Under the pieces are notes generated by a model. The model was not told where the DNA came from and did not search any database. It saw only the letters and a program-made list of their open reading frames with translations. Positions 8,227-15,634 of a stretch of DNA of 64,000 bases are shown in pieces. The number at the start of each line of letters is the position of its first letter. Position 1 is the first letter of the stretch. The translations under genes and the position numbers were made by a program. This DNA comes from Hymenobacter sediminicola (GTDB lineage: Bacteria > Bacteroidota > Bacteroidia > Cytophagales > Hymenobacteraceae): positions 1,051,001 through 1,115,000 of the forward strand of contig NZ_CP060202.1 in NCBI RefSeq assembly GCF_014250515.1. The letters are read 5' to 3'.

Positions 8227-9945
8227 CTAGTAAGCTAATGCTGCCTCCAGCGCTAGGTCGCGGTTTTGGCGAAAGGCCGCAAAAGTGGGCGGTACGTACA
8301 CCTGTGGAGCCAGCCATGTGCGGTGGTCGTCGGGCCAGGCAGTTTGCCAATAAAGGTCAGATACGTTGGCCGATAAGCCCGAATATGGGAGCGTAAAAGG
8401 CTTTTCCTCGCCCACAAAGTTGGGAGCGGAGCCTGTGGGCTCGCCAATGAACGTAGCCTTAGTGTGGCGCTCCAGCATGGTAGCCGTGTTTTGCGCGGCC
8501 GAGAAAGTGCGGCGCCCAATCAGTACAAACAGCTTACCGGCCTGATTGAGGCGCGCGTTGGCCTGCAAGCCTGCCACCAGAGCCGGTACCAAGTAGGTGT
8601 TGCCGCCGTTGTTCCAGCGCAGGTCCACTACCAGCTTTTCCAACTGTGGGTCGGCGGCGGCTTGCAGCAGCCGTTCCGTGAAGCGGGCGAAAGGCTCTGT
8701 CTCGTTGTTGCGCACGCTATTGAATTGGAAGTACAGCACCTTGCCACCTGGTAGGGTCTCAAACCAATACTTTTCGCCCATTCGTTTCAGGTAAGCAGGC
8801 AGCGGCGTCGTTAGCGTCTGCGGCAGATTTACCCAGGTTGATGGGTTGGGCAGCGTATTCCAGATGTTGGGCTGACTGGCATCGGCTGGTAGCACCACCT
8901 GCCGCGTGCGGCCTCGTAAATCTTTCAGGGTAAGCGTGGTGCGGTCGGTGGTTGGCTGCAGGCCCAGGGCATGTAGCACTGCTGGCTGGCGCATTTCGTA
9001 AGGTGCCACCTGCTTGGGCCAGTACGCATTGTCGCGAGAAAGAATGGGTAGTAGTGCTTCTGTCACCTGTGGTACAGTTTTGTCGCCGAAGCGGAGCACC
9101 TGGGCCCCCAGCAACTCCCGGTATTTGGGGTCCGCTGAAATGATGAATAGCCCTTCTTCGAAGTGATAAAACTGCACGGGCAGGGCCTGGCATAAAGCCG
9201 TAAGCCGCTCCCCGCCCGGAAAAATGTTGCTGTGCCCATCGCCTAACAGCGCCGTGAGTTTGCGCAACTCAAGGTAGAGCTGCATATCGGTCAGGCGGGG
9301 TACAGCGGCGGCTACTGCCTGCACGGCCGCATCGAGTTGGTCGGGCGTAATAGCGCGGGGCACGGCAAATCCGCGGCGGCGGGCTTCTCGCGCGAAGATG
9401 TCTAAGTCAGTGCGCCAGCCTTCGTCGCGGCTCATCTGGCTCACATCAACCAGTGACACCAGCCGGCGGTAGCGCGCGTTTTGGCGAAGTGGCCGCCACA
9501 CCGAATCCGTTTGCGCATCCGTGAGGTAGCCAAAGCGCAGATTGAGCGACTTTTCTAGCCAGTCTAGGGCCTTGTCAGGCTCGTGTAGCTGCATGTAGAG
9601 CGTCGCGGCGCTATAGGCCGCCTCTTCCGGCTCCGGGCCGCCCAGCGCCACCACTTGCTCATAGGCCTGAATGGCCTCGCGGCGTTGTCCGGCCCGCTGC
9701 TGCGCCTGCCCCAACTGTTGCCAGAAGCGGGGCTGAACGGGGTTGGCGGCCACTACCTGCTGCCAAAGCGTAGCGGCCGTTGCCCAAGCTTTAGCCTCCG
9801 ATTGTGCCTCTGCCTGCCGCAGTAACTGAGGAAAACTGGCGGCGCTTTGCTGTGCATAAGCGGGATGTGCGAGTAGCATTGCAGACAGACACCATCTCCA
9901 GAGGCGGCGGCAACCAGAGTTCTGAGCAGTAGGAGGCGTTTCCAT
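8227..9945 (-). CDS. TPR-containing S41 family (C-terminal processing) peptidase, secreted
   Basis: This 572-residue protein starts at the ATG at 9945. A signal-peptide-like segment (WRWCLSAMLLAHPAYAQQ) follows a short N-terminus. Residues ~40-165 hold tetratricopeptide-like helices (FWQQLGQAQQRAGQRREAI, EKALDWLEKSL-type pattern). The C-terminal half is an S41 protease domain: VVDLRWNNGGNTYLVP near residue 437, then RRTFSAAQNTATML near 480 with the candidate nucleophilic Ser, and FIGEPTGSAPNFVG. The longer frame up to 10047 would run through an unusual 22-bp palindrome and is not favoured. A periplasmic or surface proteolytic role is likely. The TPR-S41 combination resembles tricorn-like and peptidoglycan-linked peptidases of Bacteroidota, but the substrate is unknown. 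Confidence 0.85.
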   Translation of the reverse strand: METPPTAQNSGCRRLWRWCLSAMLLAHPAYAQQSAASFPQLLRQAEAQSEAKAWATAATLWQQVVAANPVQPRFWQQLGQAQQRAGQRREAIQAYEQVVALGGPEPEEAAYSAATLYMQLHEPDKALDWLEKSLNLRFGYLTDAQTDSVWRPLRQNARYRRLVSLVDVSQMSRDEGWRTDLDIFAREARRRGFAVPRAITPDQLDAAVQAVAAAVPRLTDMQLYLELRKLTALLGDGHSNIFPGGERLTALCQALPVQFYHFEEGLFIISADPKYRELLGAQVLRFGDKTVPQVTEALLPILSRDNAYWPKQVAPYEMRQPAVLHALGLQPTTDRTTLTLKDLRGRTRQVVLPADASQPNIWNTLPNPSTWVNLPQTLTTPLPAYLKRMGEKYWFETLPGGKVLYFQFNSVRNNETEPFARFTERLLQAAADPQLEKLVVDLRWNNGGNTYLVPALVAGLQANARLNQAGKLFVLIGRRTFSAAQNTATMLERHTKATFIGEPTGSAPNFVGEEKPFTLPYSGLSANVSDLYWQTAWPDDHRTWLAPQVYVPPTFAAFRQNRDLALEAALAY

Positions 9946-9968
9946 GGTTGCTAAAGTAGACAAACAAG

Positions 9969-9990
9969 AATATTCTATTAATAGAATATT
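9969..9990. promoter_or_regulatory. 22-bp perfect palindrome upstream of the S41 peptidase gene
   Basis: The sequence AATATTCTATT followed by its exact reverse complement AATAGAATATT makes a perfect 22-bp palindrome. It starts 24 bp upstream of the peptidase ATG, in a GC-rich background. It has the size and symmetry of a dimeric-repressor operator. No regulator gene is adjacent, so the protein that binds it is unknown. Confidence 0.5.
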
Positions 9991-10159
9991 AGGTGATTTT
10001 GAAACTCCTGCGGTTGGGTTGGTTGCACAGCGCCAACTGGTAGGCACAATATCCCGGCTGATAAGTATCAGGTGTACAGCCGTATTTCGTCATATGCCGG
10101 GCTGCAACGGGTCTGGTAGCTTTGAACATTAAATGAGGTACTCTCCTCTTTCCCGCTCC

Positions 10160-10471
10160 ATGAATCAGGATCTTCAATTCAGCCTAGCCGATAACGCTAA
10201 GCAATGGCTGGCACTGTCTCAGTCAATATCCACGTCAGAGAAAGCAACGTTTGATGCCCTACACAATGGGTTTTTCGCTGCTTACGGGCCTAATTTTATG
10301 GCTCATGTCTACCGGGCATCCATCGAACAGGTCCTGCAGAATATGCCTACCGTTGAGCGGGATAAGCTGCTGGTTGCGTTCCGACGGGCTATGGACACCG
10401 CTATTGATGCCCACGCCTACATACTGCCCACCATAGCCGATTGCGCGGCCTGCCACGCCCGCAAGTTCTGA
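10160..10471 (+). CDS. Small orphan protein ending in a CXXCH motif
   Basis: I do not recognise this protein. From the ATG at 10160 it has 103 residues (MNQDLQFSLADNAKQWLAL); an in-frame ATG at 10133 would add nine. It is predicted mostly helical and ends ...TIADCAACHARKF, an exact CXXCH arrangement six residues from the end of the chain. A c-type haem site needs export to the periplasm, and no signal peptide is visible, so the Cys pair more likely binds metal or is redox-active. It is divergent from the S41 peptidase and precedes a lipoprotein gene by about 190 bp. The frame looks coding but rests on no recognised family. Confidence 0.6.
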   Translation: MNQDLQFSLADNAKQWLALSQSISTSEKATFDALHNGFFAAYGPNFMAHVYRASIEQVLQNMPTVERDKLLVAFRRAMDTAIDAHAYILPTIADCAACHARKF

Positions 10472-10661
10472 GTAGCTTTTAATTCGTCGGGCAGTGATTC
10501 TAATAGTAGCTGTGCTGGGGACTTCCCCCATCCTGCCTGAAAATGCGGCAATCAGCTGGCGGAGCTACGGAGATGCTCCGACTAGCAACACGTTTGCCAA
10601 ATCCTCTTACTTGCCGGCTGGACCAAATCAGACCTCCTCATTTTCTCTCTTCCCCAGCATT

Positions 10662-11369
10662 ATGCACATTTCTCCCTGGCCTTCTGGCGTGGCCCTTGCA
10701 CTGCTGCTCACGGCCTGCGACGCTAAGAACCCCAATGGCATGCCTAACGAAGTAACTGCTCAGGGGCCAGCAAAGGTTGTAACGGCTAGTCCTGCGAAGC
10801 CCGACTCTGCCGCTATTCGCACCGAAAACCCGGTTATGCCCGCTGACACTTCGGTAGCCGGAGCTTGGCGGCTAGTGGAAGGGGCCCTCCGCAGCCACGA
10901 CGCAGAAGTGCTGAATCAGTTGATGGATCCGGAATTTGGTCTTTGGATTCTGGAGCAGCCCGGCGCCCTGCCTCTGGTAACGCGGGTAGCCGATGTCGAG
11001 ACTTTTCGTCGCGCCTATCAGGGCCTGCCGCTGTTTTCGCTGGATTCGCAACTGATGGCCTGCGCTGAACTGTTGGTGTTGAAGCAACTGCCAGAAGCTG
11101 ACTGCGCCCGGCAAACCAAGCAGAACGCGGGCTTTGCTCGGCAAGGCTGCTTTACGGGGCCAGCCACCGCTTTTCGAGCCCTAGATTTTTGGGCGAGTGC
11201 CACGGTGAAAGGCGGCACAGCCTCCCAAGGCAAAGCCGCGCAGGGGCGTACTGTGCATACGGTGCTACAAACCCGAACAGGCTTCCGGTTTCACTTCGCC
11301 AAGTCGGCGGGGGCTGGTGGGCGCTGGCGGCTTATTTTCATCGACCTGCGTACTCCCTGCTCGGCATAA
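10662..11369 (+). CDS. Lipoprotein of unknown function
   Basis: This 235-residue protein begins at the ATG at 10662. It has a lipoprotein signal sequence (HISPWPSGVALALLLTAC) with lipobox LTAC, so the mature protein is anchored by Cys. A Pro/Ala-rich linker (residues ~25-65) leads to a globular domain from ~70 (SVAGAWRLVEGALRSHDAEV). That part resembles NTF2-like or SnoaL-like stress-response domains only loosely. It contains three Cys within about 20 residues (LMACAEL, EADCARQ, RQGCFTG) that could form disulfides. The frame extends upstream to 10494, but only the inner ATG gives a lipobox at the correct distance. No function can be assigned. Confidence 0.72.
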   Translation: MHISPWPSGVALALLLTACDAKNPNGMPNEVTAQGPAKVVTASPAKPDSAAIRTENPVMPADTSVAGAWRLVEGALRSHDAEVLNQLMDPEFGLWILEQPGALPLVTRVADVETFRRAYQGLPLFSLDSQLMACAELLVLKQLPEADCARQTKQNAGFARQGCFTGPATAFRALDFWASATVKGGTASQGKAAQGRTVHTVLQTRTGFRFHFAKSAGAGGRWRLIFIDLRTPCSA

Positions 11370-11669
11370 GAATTTCACCGCTTACACCGCCCCATCAGGT
11401 TGAATACCAGCCGGAAGAAGCGTCATGAGAGGATAGGACGGACAGTAGAGAGGCACATAACCCGGAAGTACGCGCCTCTCTTCTGTCCACATCGGCCAAG
11501 AACTGCGCCCACTCTCACCGACCAGCCGCTAGGTCTGGGTATTGGATGCCGTGTCGCTTACGCCGTGTGCCGAGCAAAGTCCCGTTGGATTTGGCTGCCA
11601 TACCAGACGGAATACGCGCCTTTCCGCTCGCCATCATTTTTAGTTATACTCAGCCAGCGCACTTATTTT
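11370..11669. other. Intergenic stretch between convergent genes
   Basis: There is no gene with recognisable content. It holds a hairpin at 11440-11488 with 15-bp arms (GGACAGTAGAGAGGC against GCCTCTCTTCTGTCC, one mismatch) and a 19-nt loop. There is no T-run after it, so it is not a textbook intrinsic terminator. A 106-codon plus-strand frame at 11400-11720 overlaps the DoxX gene and has no family features. Confidence 0.4.
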
Positions 11670-12038
11670 CTACAATGTAGTAGCAGTTGGTCGGCGCAGC
11701 CAGAACACGACCAGCAGTAGCACTAGCAGCACAATAGCCGGTACACCGCCGGCCAACCCACCCGGAATTTTGGTAGCGTGCATCACCACGGCACCCAGCA
11801 TAATAACAGCCAGCCCCAGCGCTGCCGGCCGCACGAAGCGTGGTATCAGTAGCCCGATGCCGCCCAGTAGCTCGCCGCCGGCCACCACGTAGGCCAGTGC
11901 ACCCGGTAGCCCCAAGTTGCCGAACATAGCTACTGTCGCAGGCAAATCCATAAGTTTTCGGCCACCGGATGCAATAAAGGCAAGGCCCAGTAAGACCTGC
12001 AGAATCCAGGCAATGATGTTGCGAGTAGAAGCTGTCAT
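11670..12038 (-). CDS. DoxX family membrane protein
   Basis: This 122-residue integral membrane protein has four hydrophobic segments: IIAWILQVLLGLAFIASG, ALAYVVAGGELLGGIGLL, AALGLAVIMLGAVVM and AIVLLVLLLVVFWL. The opening helix followed by GGRKLMD and the central GGELLGGIGLL match the DoxX/DoxD-like family. These are small inner-membrane proteins associated with quinone or thiol redox chemistry in some bacteria, but mostly uncharacterised. It is monocistronic by spacing. A longer overlapping frame at 11650-12117 is a shadow in another register. Confidence 0.85.
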   Translation of the reverse strand: MTASTRNIIAWILQVLLGLAFIASGGRKLMDLPATVAMFGNLGLPGALAYVVAGGELLGGIGLLIPRFVRPAALGLAVIMLGAVVMHATKIPGGLAGGVPAIVLLVLLLVVFWLRRPTATTL

Positions 12039-12222
12039 GCGAAAAGCGGAATGGAAGAGGTGGAGGAAGAACAGCGCGAAGCGTTGTACAATATGGCGGA
12101 TTCAAAGAATATTTCATATGGCCTCTTCGGTGGCATTGGGCTAGCCATTTCGCGCTGGTATGCTGCTTTTTTACTCAGTGCTCGGTATAGTGCGCAGTGC
12201 AGTTTCGCTAGGGCCGGGCAAC

Positions 12223-12250
12223 AAAAAACCGCAGCCTAACAGGCTGCGGT
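12223..12250 (-). terminator. Intrinsic terminator of the FNR-ferredoxin unit
   Basis: A 10-bp perfect stem (ACCGCAGCCT with AGGCTGCGGT, 3-nt loop) is followed on the minus strand by six T. It lies about 65 bp after the ferredoxin stop codon. Confidence 0.85.
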
Positions 12251-12316
12251 GTACAAAATCAGAAGAAGGGGTAGAAAGAGCCTATCATACCCCAGGCCAT
12301 AACTTGTGGCGCCAGC

Positions 12317-12643
12317 CTACGTGTTCTGGGGCATCAGGCGCAGTACCAGGCCATCGAGGCGTTCGGTTAGACGAATCTGGCAGGAAAGGCGGCTTCCCTG
12401 GCTCATTACCGGCAGGCTCTCCAGCATTGCCAGTTCATCGTCGGAAGGTTCGTCGAGAGCGGGGCCAGCCAGTACCTCGATGTGGCAAGTGCCACACAGC
12501 GCCATACCACCGCATGTTGCCTGAATATCGTATTCGTTGGCTTTTAGCAGTTCCATCAGGGTCAGACCCATATCGGTGGGTCCCACAATTTCTCGCCGCT
12601 GGCCTAGAGTCTCCTCCACGTATACGCGTACGTCTTCGGTCAT
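12317..12643 (-). CDS. [2Fe-2S] ferredoxin
   Basis: This 108-residue ferredoxin is of the adrenodoxin/ISC type. The cluster ligands are Cys44, Cys50 and Cys53 (ATCGGMALCGTCH) and Cys88 (RLSCQIRL), giving the spacing C-x5-C-x2-C-x34-C. The chain ends LDGLVLRLMP as usual for the family. The gene lies 92 bp downstream of a ferredoxin-NADP reductase gene on the same strand and is closed by an intrinsic terminator. It very probably receives electrons from that reductase and passes them to an unidentified acceptor such as Fe-S assembly, a desaturase or a P450. Confidence 0.9.
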   Translation of the reverse strand: MTEDVRVYVEETLGQRREIVGPTDMGLTLMELLKANEYDIQATCGGMALCGTCHIEVLAGPALDEPSDDELAMLESLPVMSQGSRLSCQIRLTERLDGLVLRLMPQNT

Positions 12644-12735
12644 TAGTTGAATGATTAGGTGAATAGGGGATAAAGTGATTAGGCAACAGGATGTAGATTC
12701 CTCTTCACCTAGCTACTTCATCACCTACTCACTGG

Positions 12736-13749
12736 CTATAGAGTCGGTACGCCGTTTACGGTGGTGTACTTCAGCACGTATTTCTTATCGGGGTTGATGT
12801 ATTTGAAGGCACCCTGGCACATGAGCGCCGCTTCGTGGAAGCCGCACAGAATCAGCTTTAGCTTGCCCGGATACGTATTAATGTCGCCGATGGCAAAGAT
12901 TCCGGGCTCCGAGGTAGAGTAGTCCAGTGTGTTCACCTTCACGGCGTTGTCTTCCAGTTCCAAGCCCCAATCCTCAATCGGACCGAGCTTGGGCGTGAGG
13001 CCGAACAACGGAATAAACGAGTCGACGGGCAGTTGCGCAGCCGTGCCGTCGTTGGCAGTGATGGTTACAGCGTTGAGCTGTCCGTTGCCGTGCACATGGG
13101 TCACGTTGCTGCTGAGTACAAGATTTACCTTGCCGGCATCGTGTAGCTTCTTCACTTTCTCAGCCGAGTCGGCAGCGCCGCGGAACGTGGTGCCACGGTG
13201 TACAAGGGTCACCTCCTTAGCCACATCGGCCAAGAAAATGGTCCAGTCGAGAGCCGAGTCGCCGCCGCCGGCAATAACGAGGCGCTGGTCGCGGAAGGTT
13301 TCTGGGTCGCGCACCATATAGTACACGCCCTTGCCGCTCTCAAAGTTCTCTAGCTGCTCAATGGCTGGCTTACGAGGCTCAAAAGAACCCAGACCACCTG
13401 CAATGGCAATCGTCTTGCACAGAATTTCAGTGCCATCAGAAGTAAACAGCTGAAATGAGCCGTCCTCTAACTTGGTAAACCGCTCTACCCGCTCACCCAA
13501 GGTAAATGTGGGATGGAAAGGCTCAATCTGGCGCATAAGATTGCGCACCAAGTCGCCGGCCAGAATATCAGGAAAGCCTGGAATATCGTAGATAGGCTTC
13601 TTAGGGTAGATTTCCGAGAGCTGACCGCCCACCTGAGGCAGTGCATCTACCACGTGGCAGCGGAGTTTCAGCAGTCCGGCTTCAAATACGGCAAACAGCC
13701 CCACCGGGCCGGCCCCGATGATGCAGATATCGGTGGAAATGGAATTCAT
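12736..13749 (-). CDS. Ferredoxin-NADP(+) reductase, thioredoxin-reductase-like type
   Basis: This is a 337-residue flavoenzyme. The N-terminal FAD motif is DICIIGAGPVGLFAVFEAGL. A central NAD(P)H motif, IAGGGDSALDW, is followed by LVHRGTTFRG. The C-terminal FAD contact region is EPGIFAIGDINTYPGKLKLI. The redox-active CxxC of true thioredoxin reductases is missing, which together with the length places it with YumC-type ferredoxin/flavodoxin-NADP reductases. The downstream gene encodes a [2Fe-2S] ferredoxin, a fitting partner. A TATCTTTG box at 13843-13850 on the minus strand would give a leader of about 90 nt. Confidence 0.9.
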   Translation of the reverse strand: MNSISTDICIIGAGPVGLFAVFEAGLLKLRCHVVDALPQVGGQLSEIYPKKPIYDIPGFPDILAGDLVRNLMRQIEPFHPTFTLGERVERFTKLEDGSFQLFTSDGTEILCKTIAIAGGLGSFEPRKPAIEQLENFESGKGVYYMVRDPETFRDQRLVIAGGGDSALDWTIFLADVAKEVTLVHRGTTFRGAADSAEKVKKLHDAGKVNLVLSSNVTHVHGNGQLNAVTITANDGTAAQLPVDSFIPLFGLTPKLGPIEDWGLELEDNAVKVNTLDYSTSEPGIFAIGDINTYPGKLKLILCGFHEAALMCQGAFKYINPDKKYVLKYTTVNGVPTL

Positions 13750-13842
13750 CAGTGAAGGGTGAGTACAAACAAACGGTGGCCTGAGCCCTGAACATAACAG
13801 CCAACCAACCTAAAACGTTGGCGGGTGTTTGTGTTGCCGCTG

Positions 13843-13850
13843 CAAAGATA
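13843..13850 (-). promoter_or_regulatory. -7 promoter box (TATCTTTG) of the FNR gene
   Basis: An exact match to the Bacteroidota consensus TAnnTTTG lies on the minus strand 93 bp upstream of the reductase start. No well-placed TTG -33 element is obvious, so the call rests on the -7 box and its position. Confidence 0.45.
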
Positions 13851-13887
13851 GGCACACCGCTTCAACCCGGCACGTTTTGTCACCAGT

Positions 13888-14301
13888 CTACTGTTCGCAC
13901 GCAATACCCATGCGGAAATGTTCCAGAAATGCTTCAGCTTCTTCCAACTCTGTGAACTGCTGCGTAGGCAGTGCCACTTTCCGGCGGAGCATCTGAGTAA
14001 GCCGGCGCATAGATGGTTGCTGCGAGTGAACCTCCACTATCATGCCCACTTCTGCTGCCTGTAGCATCTCGCGCGACGCCTGAAACAAAGGCAGTACTTT
14101 CAGATTGGGGCCCAGGGTACGGCGCAGGTCGCAAAGCAACGTAAACCCAGGCTTCACCAGCTTTAATGCCCGCTCAATATCCGGCAAGTAGTGTGGAAGG
14201 TCGGGAGCTAGGGTCAGTTCCTCCATCCGTTCGTACATCAGATGGTTGCGCTCCTCATCCAAATAAATGCGGTACTCAGGACGGTAGGCAACAAGGGGCA
14301 T
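13888..14301 (-). CDS. Hypothetical cytoplasmic protein, possibly STAS-like fold
   Basis: This 137-residue protein starts at the ATG at 14301 (MPLVAYRPEYRIYLDEER). Its alternating pattern includes a core strand-helix element (GFTLLCDLRRTLGPN) and later VGMIVEVHSQQPSMRRL. It resembles small SpoIIAA/STAS-like proteins that are common and uncharacterised in Hymenobacter relatives; this is a fold-level guess only. An in-frame ATG at 14403 would add 34 residues unlike the rest. A TATTTTTG box at 14430-14437 could drive it. There are no membrane segments or signal peptide, and no operon partner. Confidence 0.65.
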   Translation of the reverse strand: MPLVAYRPEYRIYLDEERNHLMYERMEELTLAPDLPHYLPDIERALKLVKPGFTLLCDLRRTLGPNLKVLPLFQASREMLQAAEVGMIVEVHSQQPSMRRLTQMLRRKVALPTQQFTELEEAEAFLEHFRMGIACEQ

Positions 14302-14429
14302 AAAAAGGGCAATAGGTGGCTGGTGTATTGGGGGCGCAACCCTGCAAACAGCCGAAAACAGAAAAAGGTCCTTACAAGTGCTGAGCTTTCTAAAAAATAA
14401 CACCAGCGAGTGTGGCGAGACACGGCAGG

Positions 14430-14437
14430 CAAAAATA
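14430..14437 (-). promoter_or_regulatory. Candidate -7 box (TATTTTTG) upstream of the hypothetical gene
   Basis: It matches TAnnTTTG on the minus strand, about 130 bp upstream of the chosen ATG and 27 bp upstream of an alternative ATG at 14403. Only the -7 box is recognisable. Confidence 0.3.
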
Positions 14438-14560
14438 GGGGTAATGGTTTAATAAATAGCAACTATGTGTCTTTTACATAGCATGTTACATAGTGGTTTC
14501 ATAGAGCAAAAGTACTTCTAGGTTACAGTTCTGCAGCGCACGACACTTGGGAATGCTGAT

Positions 14561-14598
14561 AAAAAAAAAGGCCCTTAGCAAGTAGCTAAGGGCCTTTT
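14561..14598 (-). terminator. Terminator of tRNA-Arg
   Basis: The stem AAGGCCCTTAGC pairs with GCTAAGGGCCTT around a short loop and is followed on the minus strand by a run of T. It begins directly after the 3' end of the tRNA gene. Confidence 0.85.
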
Positions 14599-14600
14599 CG

Positions 14601-14674
14601 TGGTCGTGTAAGGAGTCGAACCTTAAACCTTCTGATTCGTAGTCAGATGCTCTATCCAATTGAGCTACACAACC
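14601..14674 (-). tRNA. tRNA-Arg(ACG)
   Basis: The minus strand folds into a standard cloverleaf of 74 nt. The acceptor stem GGTTGTG pairs with CACGACC, the anticodon stem is TCTGA/TCAGA with loop CTACGAA (anticodon ACG), and the T-arm contains GGTTCGACTCC. Wobble position A34 would be edited to inosine, as usual for bacterial tRNA-Arg(ACG). CCA is not encoded. It is followed by an intrinsic terminator and preceded by a TATCTTTG promoter box. Confidence 0.95.
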
Positions 14675-14717
14675 GTTGTTCTACCATTTCGCGGAGCGTT
14701 TTCCGCTTTTGGTTCTG

Positions 14718-14725
14718 CAAAGATA
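14718..14725 (-). promoter_or_regulatory. -7 promoter box (TATCTTTG) of tRNA-Arg
   Basis: An exact TAnnTTTG match on the minus strand, 43 bp upstream of the mature tRNA 5' end. It is identical to the box upstream of the FNR gene. Confidence 0.5.
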
Positions 14726-14819
14726 GCAGCTAAAAAATTGGCCGTGCAAGCATCCTCTAGCTTTTTCCGGCTAAAATTTCTGCGAAAGCCTGCAAGGTGC
14801 TGAATTTCAGGCGAAATTT

Positions 14820-15530
14820 TTACGCTTTGGGAATGCCTTTGCTCAACGCGCGCTGCATAGCCCGACTGAATAGGTAATACAGCCCGAAAAACGACACTAT
14901 CACCAGCACTATCACCAGTATTTTGCCTACGGTGCCGGTGCCAGGGTCGCGCAGAAGCAGAACAATGTCCTGCGCTTTGGTACCCAGCCAGTAGAAAAAA
15001 AGGCTGCGTGGTAGCATACCCACCACTGAGGCCAGCAGAAAGTGCCGCCGATTTACTTCCATTACGGCCAGGATAAAGGTCATAAGGGCGAAGGGCGTGA
15101 CCGGCGAAATGCGCAGTAGGAACACCAACTGCCAGCTGTCGGCTTTCATTTCGCGCATCACGGCATCTGCCTTTGGGAAGTGCCGCAGGAAAGTCAGCAT
15201 TTTGCCATGGTCGAGACTGGAGGCAATCTGGTAGCCAATGAGGGCTGCCAGCGTGTAAGCTACCAGCATCCCCGGAAAGCCTGGCCAGCCGAAGTAGAAG
15301 CCGGTGATAAGTACCGCCAGAGTGGTGTGCATCAGCGAAAAGGCCATGGCCAGCCCAATCACCAGAAAATAGAGTACGCCCTGCAGCAATGTCGGGTCCT
15401 GAAGCAGATCCTGGTTGTTATAAAGAAGGAATCCGAGGGAAGAACTGCCCACAAAAGGCAGGCCCGCCAGCAGAATCATGGAAAGCAGCGTAGAGGCATT
15501 TTTGTGAAATAGCTCCCGGAGAAAGGTCAT
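14820..15530 (-). CDS. TVP38/TMEM64 (VTT domain) family membrane protein
   Basis: From the ATG at 15530 this is a 236-residue polytopic membrane protein; an ATG at 15542 would add four residues but abuts the hairpin at 15543-15580. Hydrophobic segments include LLSMILLAGLPFVGSSSL, GVLYFLVIGLAMAFSL, FPGMLVAYTLAALIGYQI and a C-terminal ILVIVLVIVSFFGLYYLF. The family motif appears as LLRISPVTPFALMTF followed by HFLLASVVGMLPRSLFFYW. VTT (DedA/SNARE-associated) proteins are implicated in lipid scrambling or flipping and envelope homeostasis. The specific substrate is unknown. It lies downstream of the DUF2167 gene on the same strand, with a hairpin between. Confidence 0.85.
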   Translation of the reverse strand: MTFLRELFHKNASTLLSMILLAGLPFVGSSSLGFLLYNNQDLLQDPTLLQGVLYFLVIGLAMAFSLMHTTLAVLITGFYFGWPGFPGMLVAYTLAALIGYQIASSLDHGKMLTFLRHFPKADAVMREMKADSWQLVFLLRISPVTPFALMTFILAVMEVNRRHFLLASVVGMLPRSLFFYWLGTKAQDIVLLLRDPGTGTVGKILVIVLVIVSFFGLYYLFSRAMQRALSKGIPKA

Positions 15531-15542
15531 AAGCGGTGGCAA

Positions 15543-15580
15543 AACAAATGGGCCGACGTAAAGGCGCCGGCCCGTTTGTT
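15543..15580 (-). terminator. Hairpin between the DUF2167 and VTT genes
   Basis: The 13-bp arms AACAAATGGGCCG and CGGCCCGTTTGTT (one wobble pair) lie just upstream of the VTT start and about 55 bp after the DUF2167 stop. On the minus strand it ends in TTTGTTTTG, so it could act as a terminator or attenuator. Confidence 0.6.
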
Positions 15581-15634
15581 AGAACGTAAGAATGGGGCGG
15601 AAGGCTGCATATAGCACTTGTTCCCAAGGCTCGT

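Noticed and set aside
10160..10471. c-type cytochrome
   Set aside because: A single CXXCH at the extreme C-terminus without a signal peptide is not enough to call a cytochrome.
11400..11720. 106-codon plus-strand protein gene
   Set aside because: It overlaps the end of the DoxX gene, spans a hairpin and has no recognisable composition or family.
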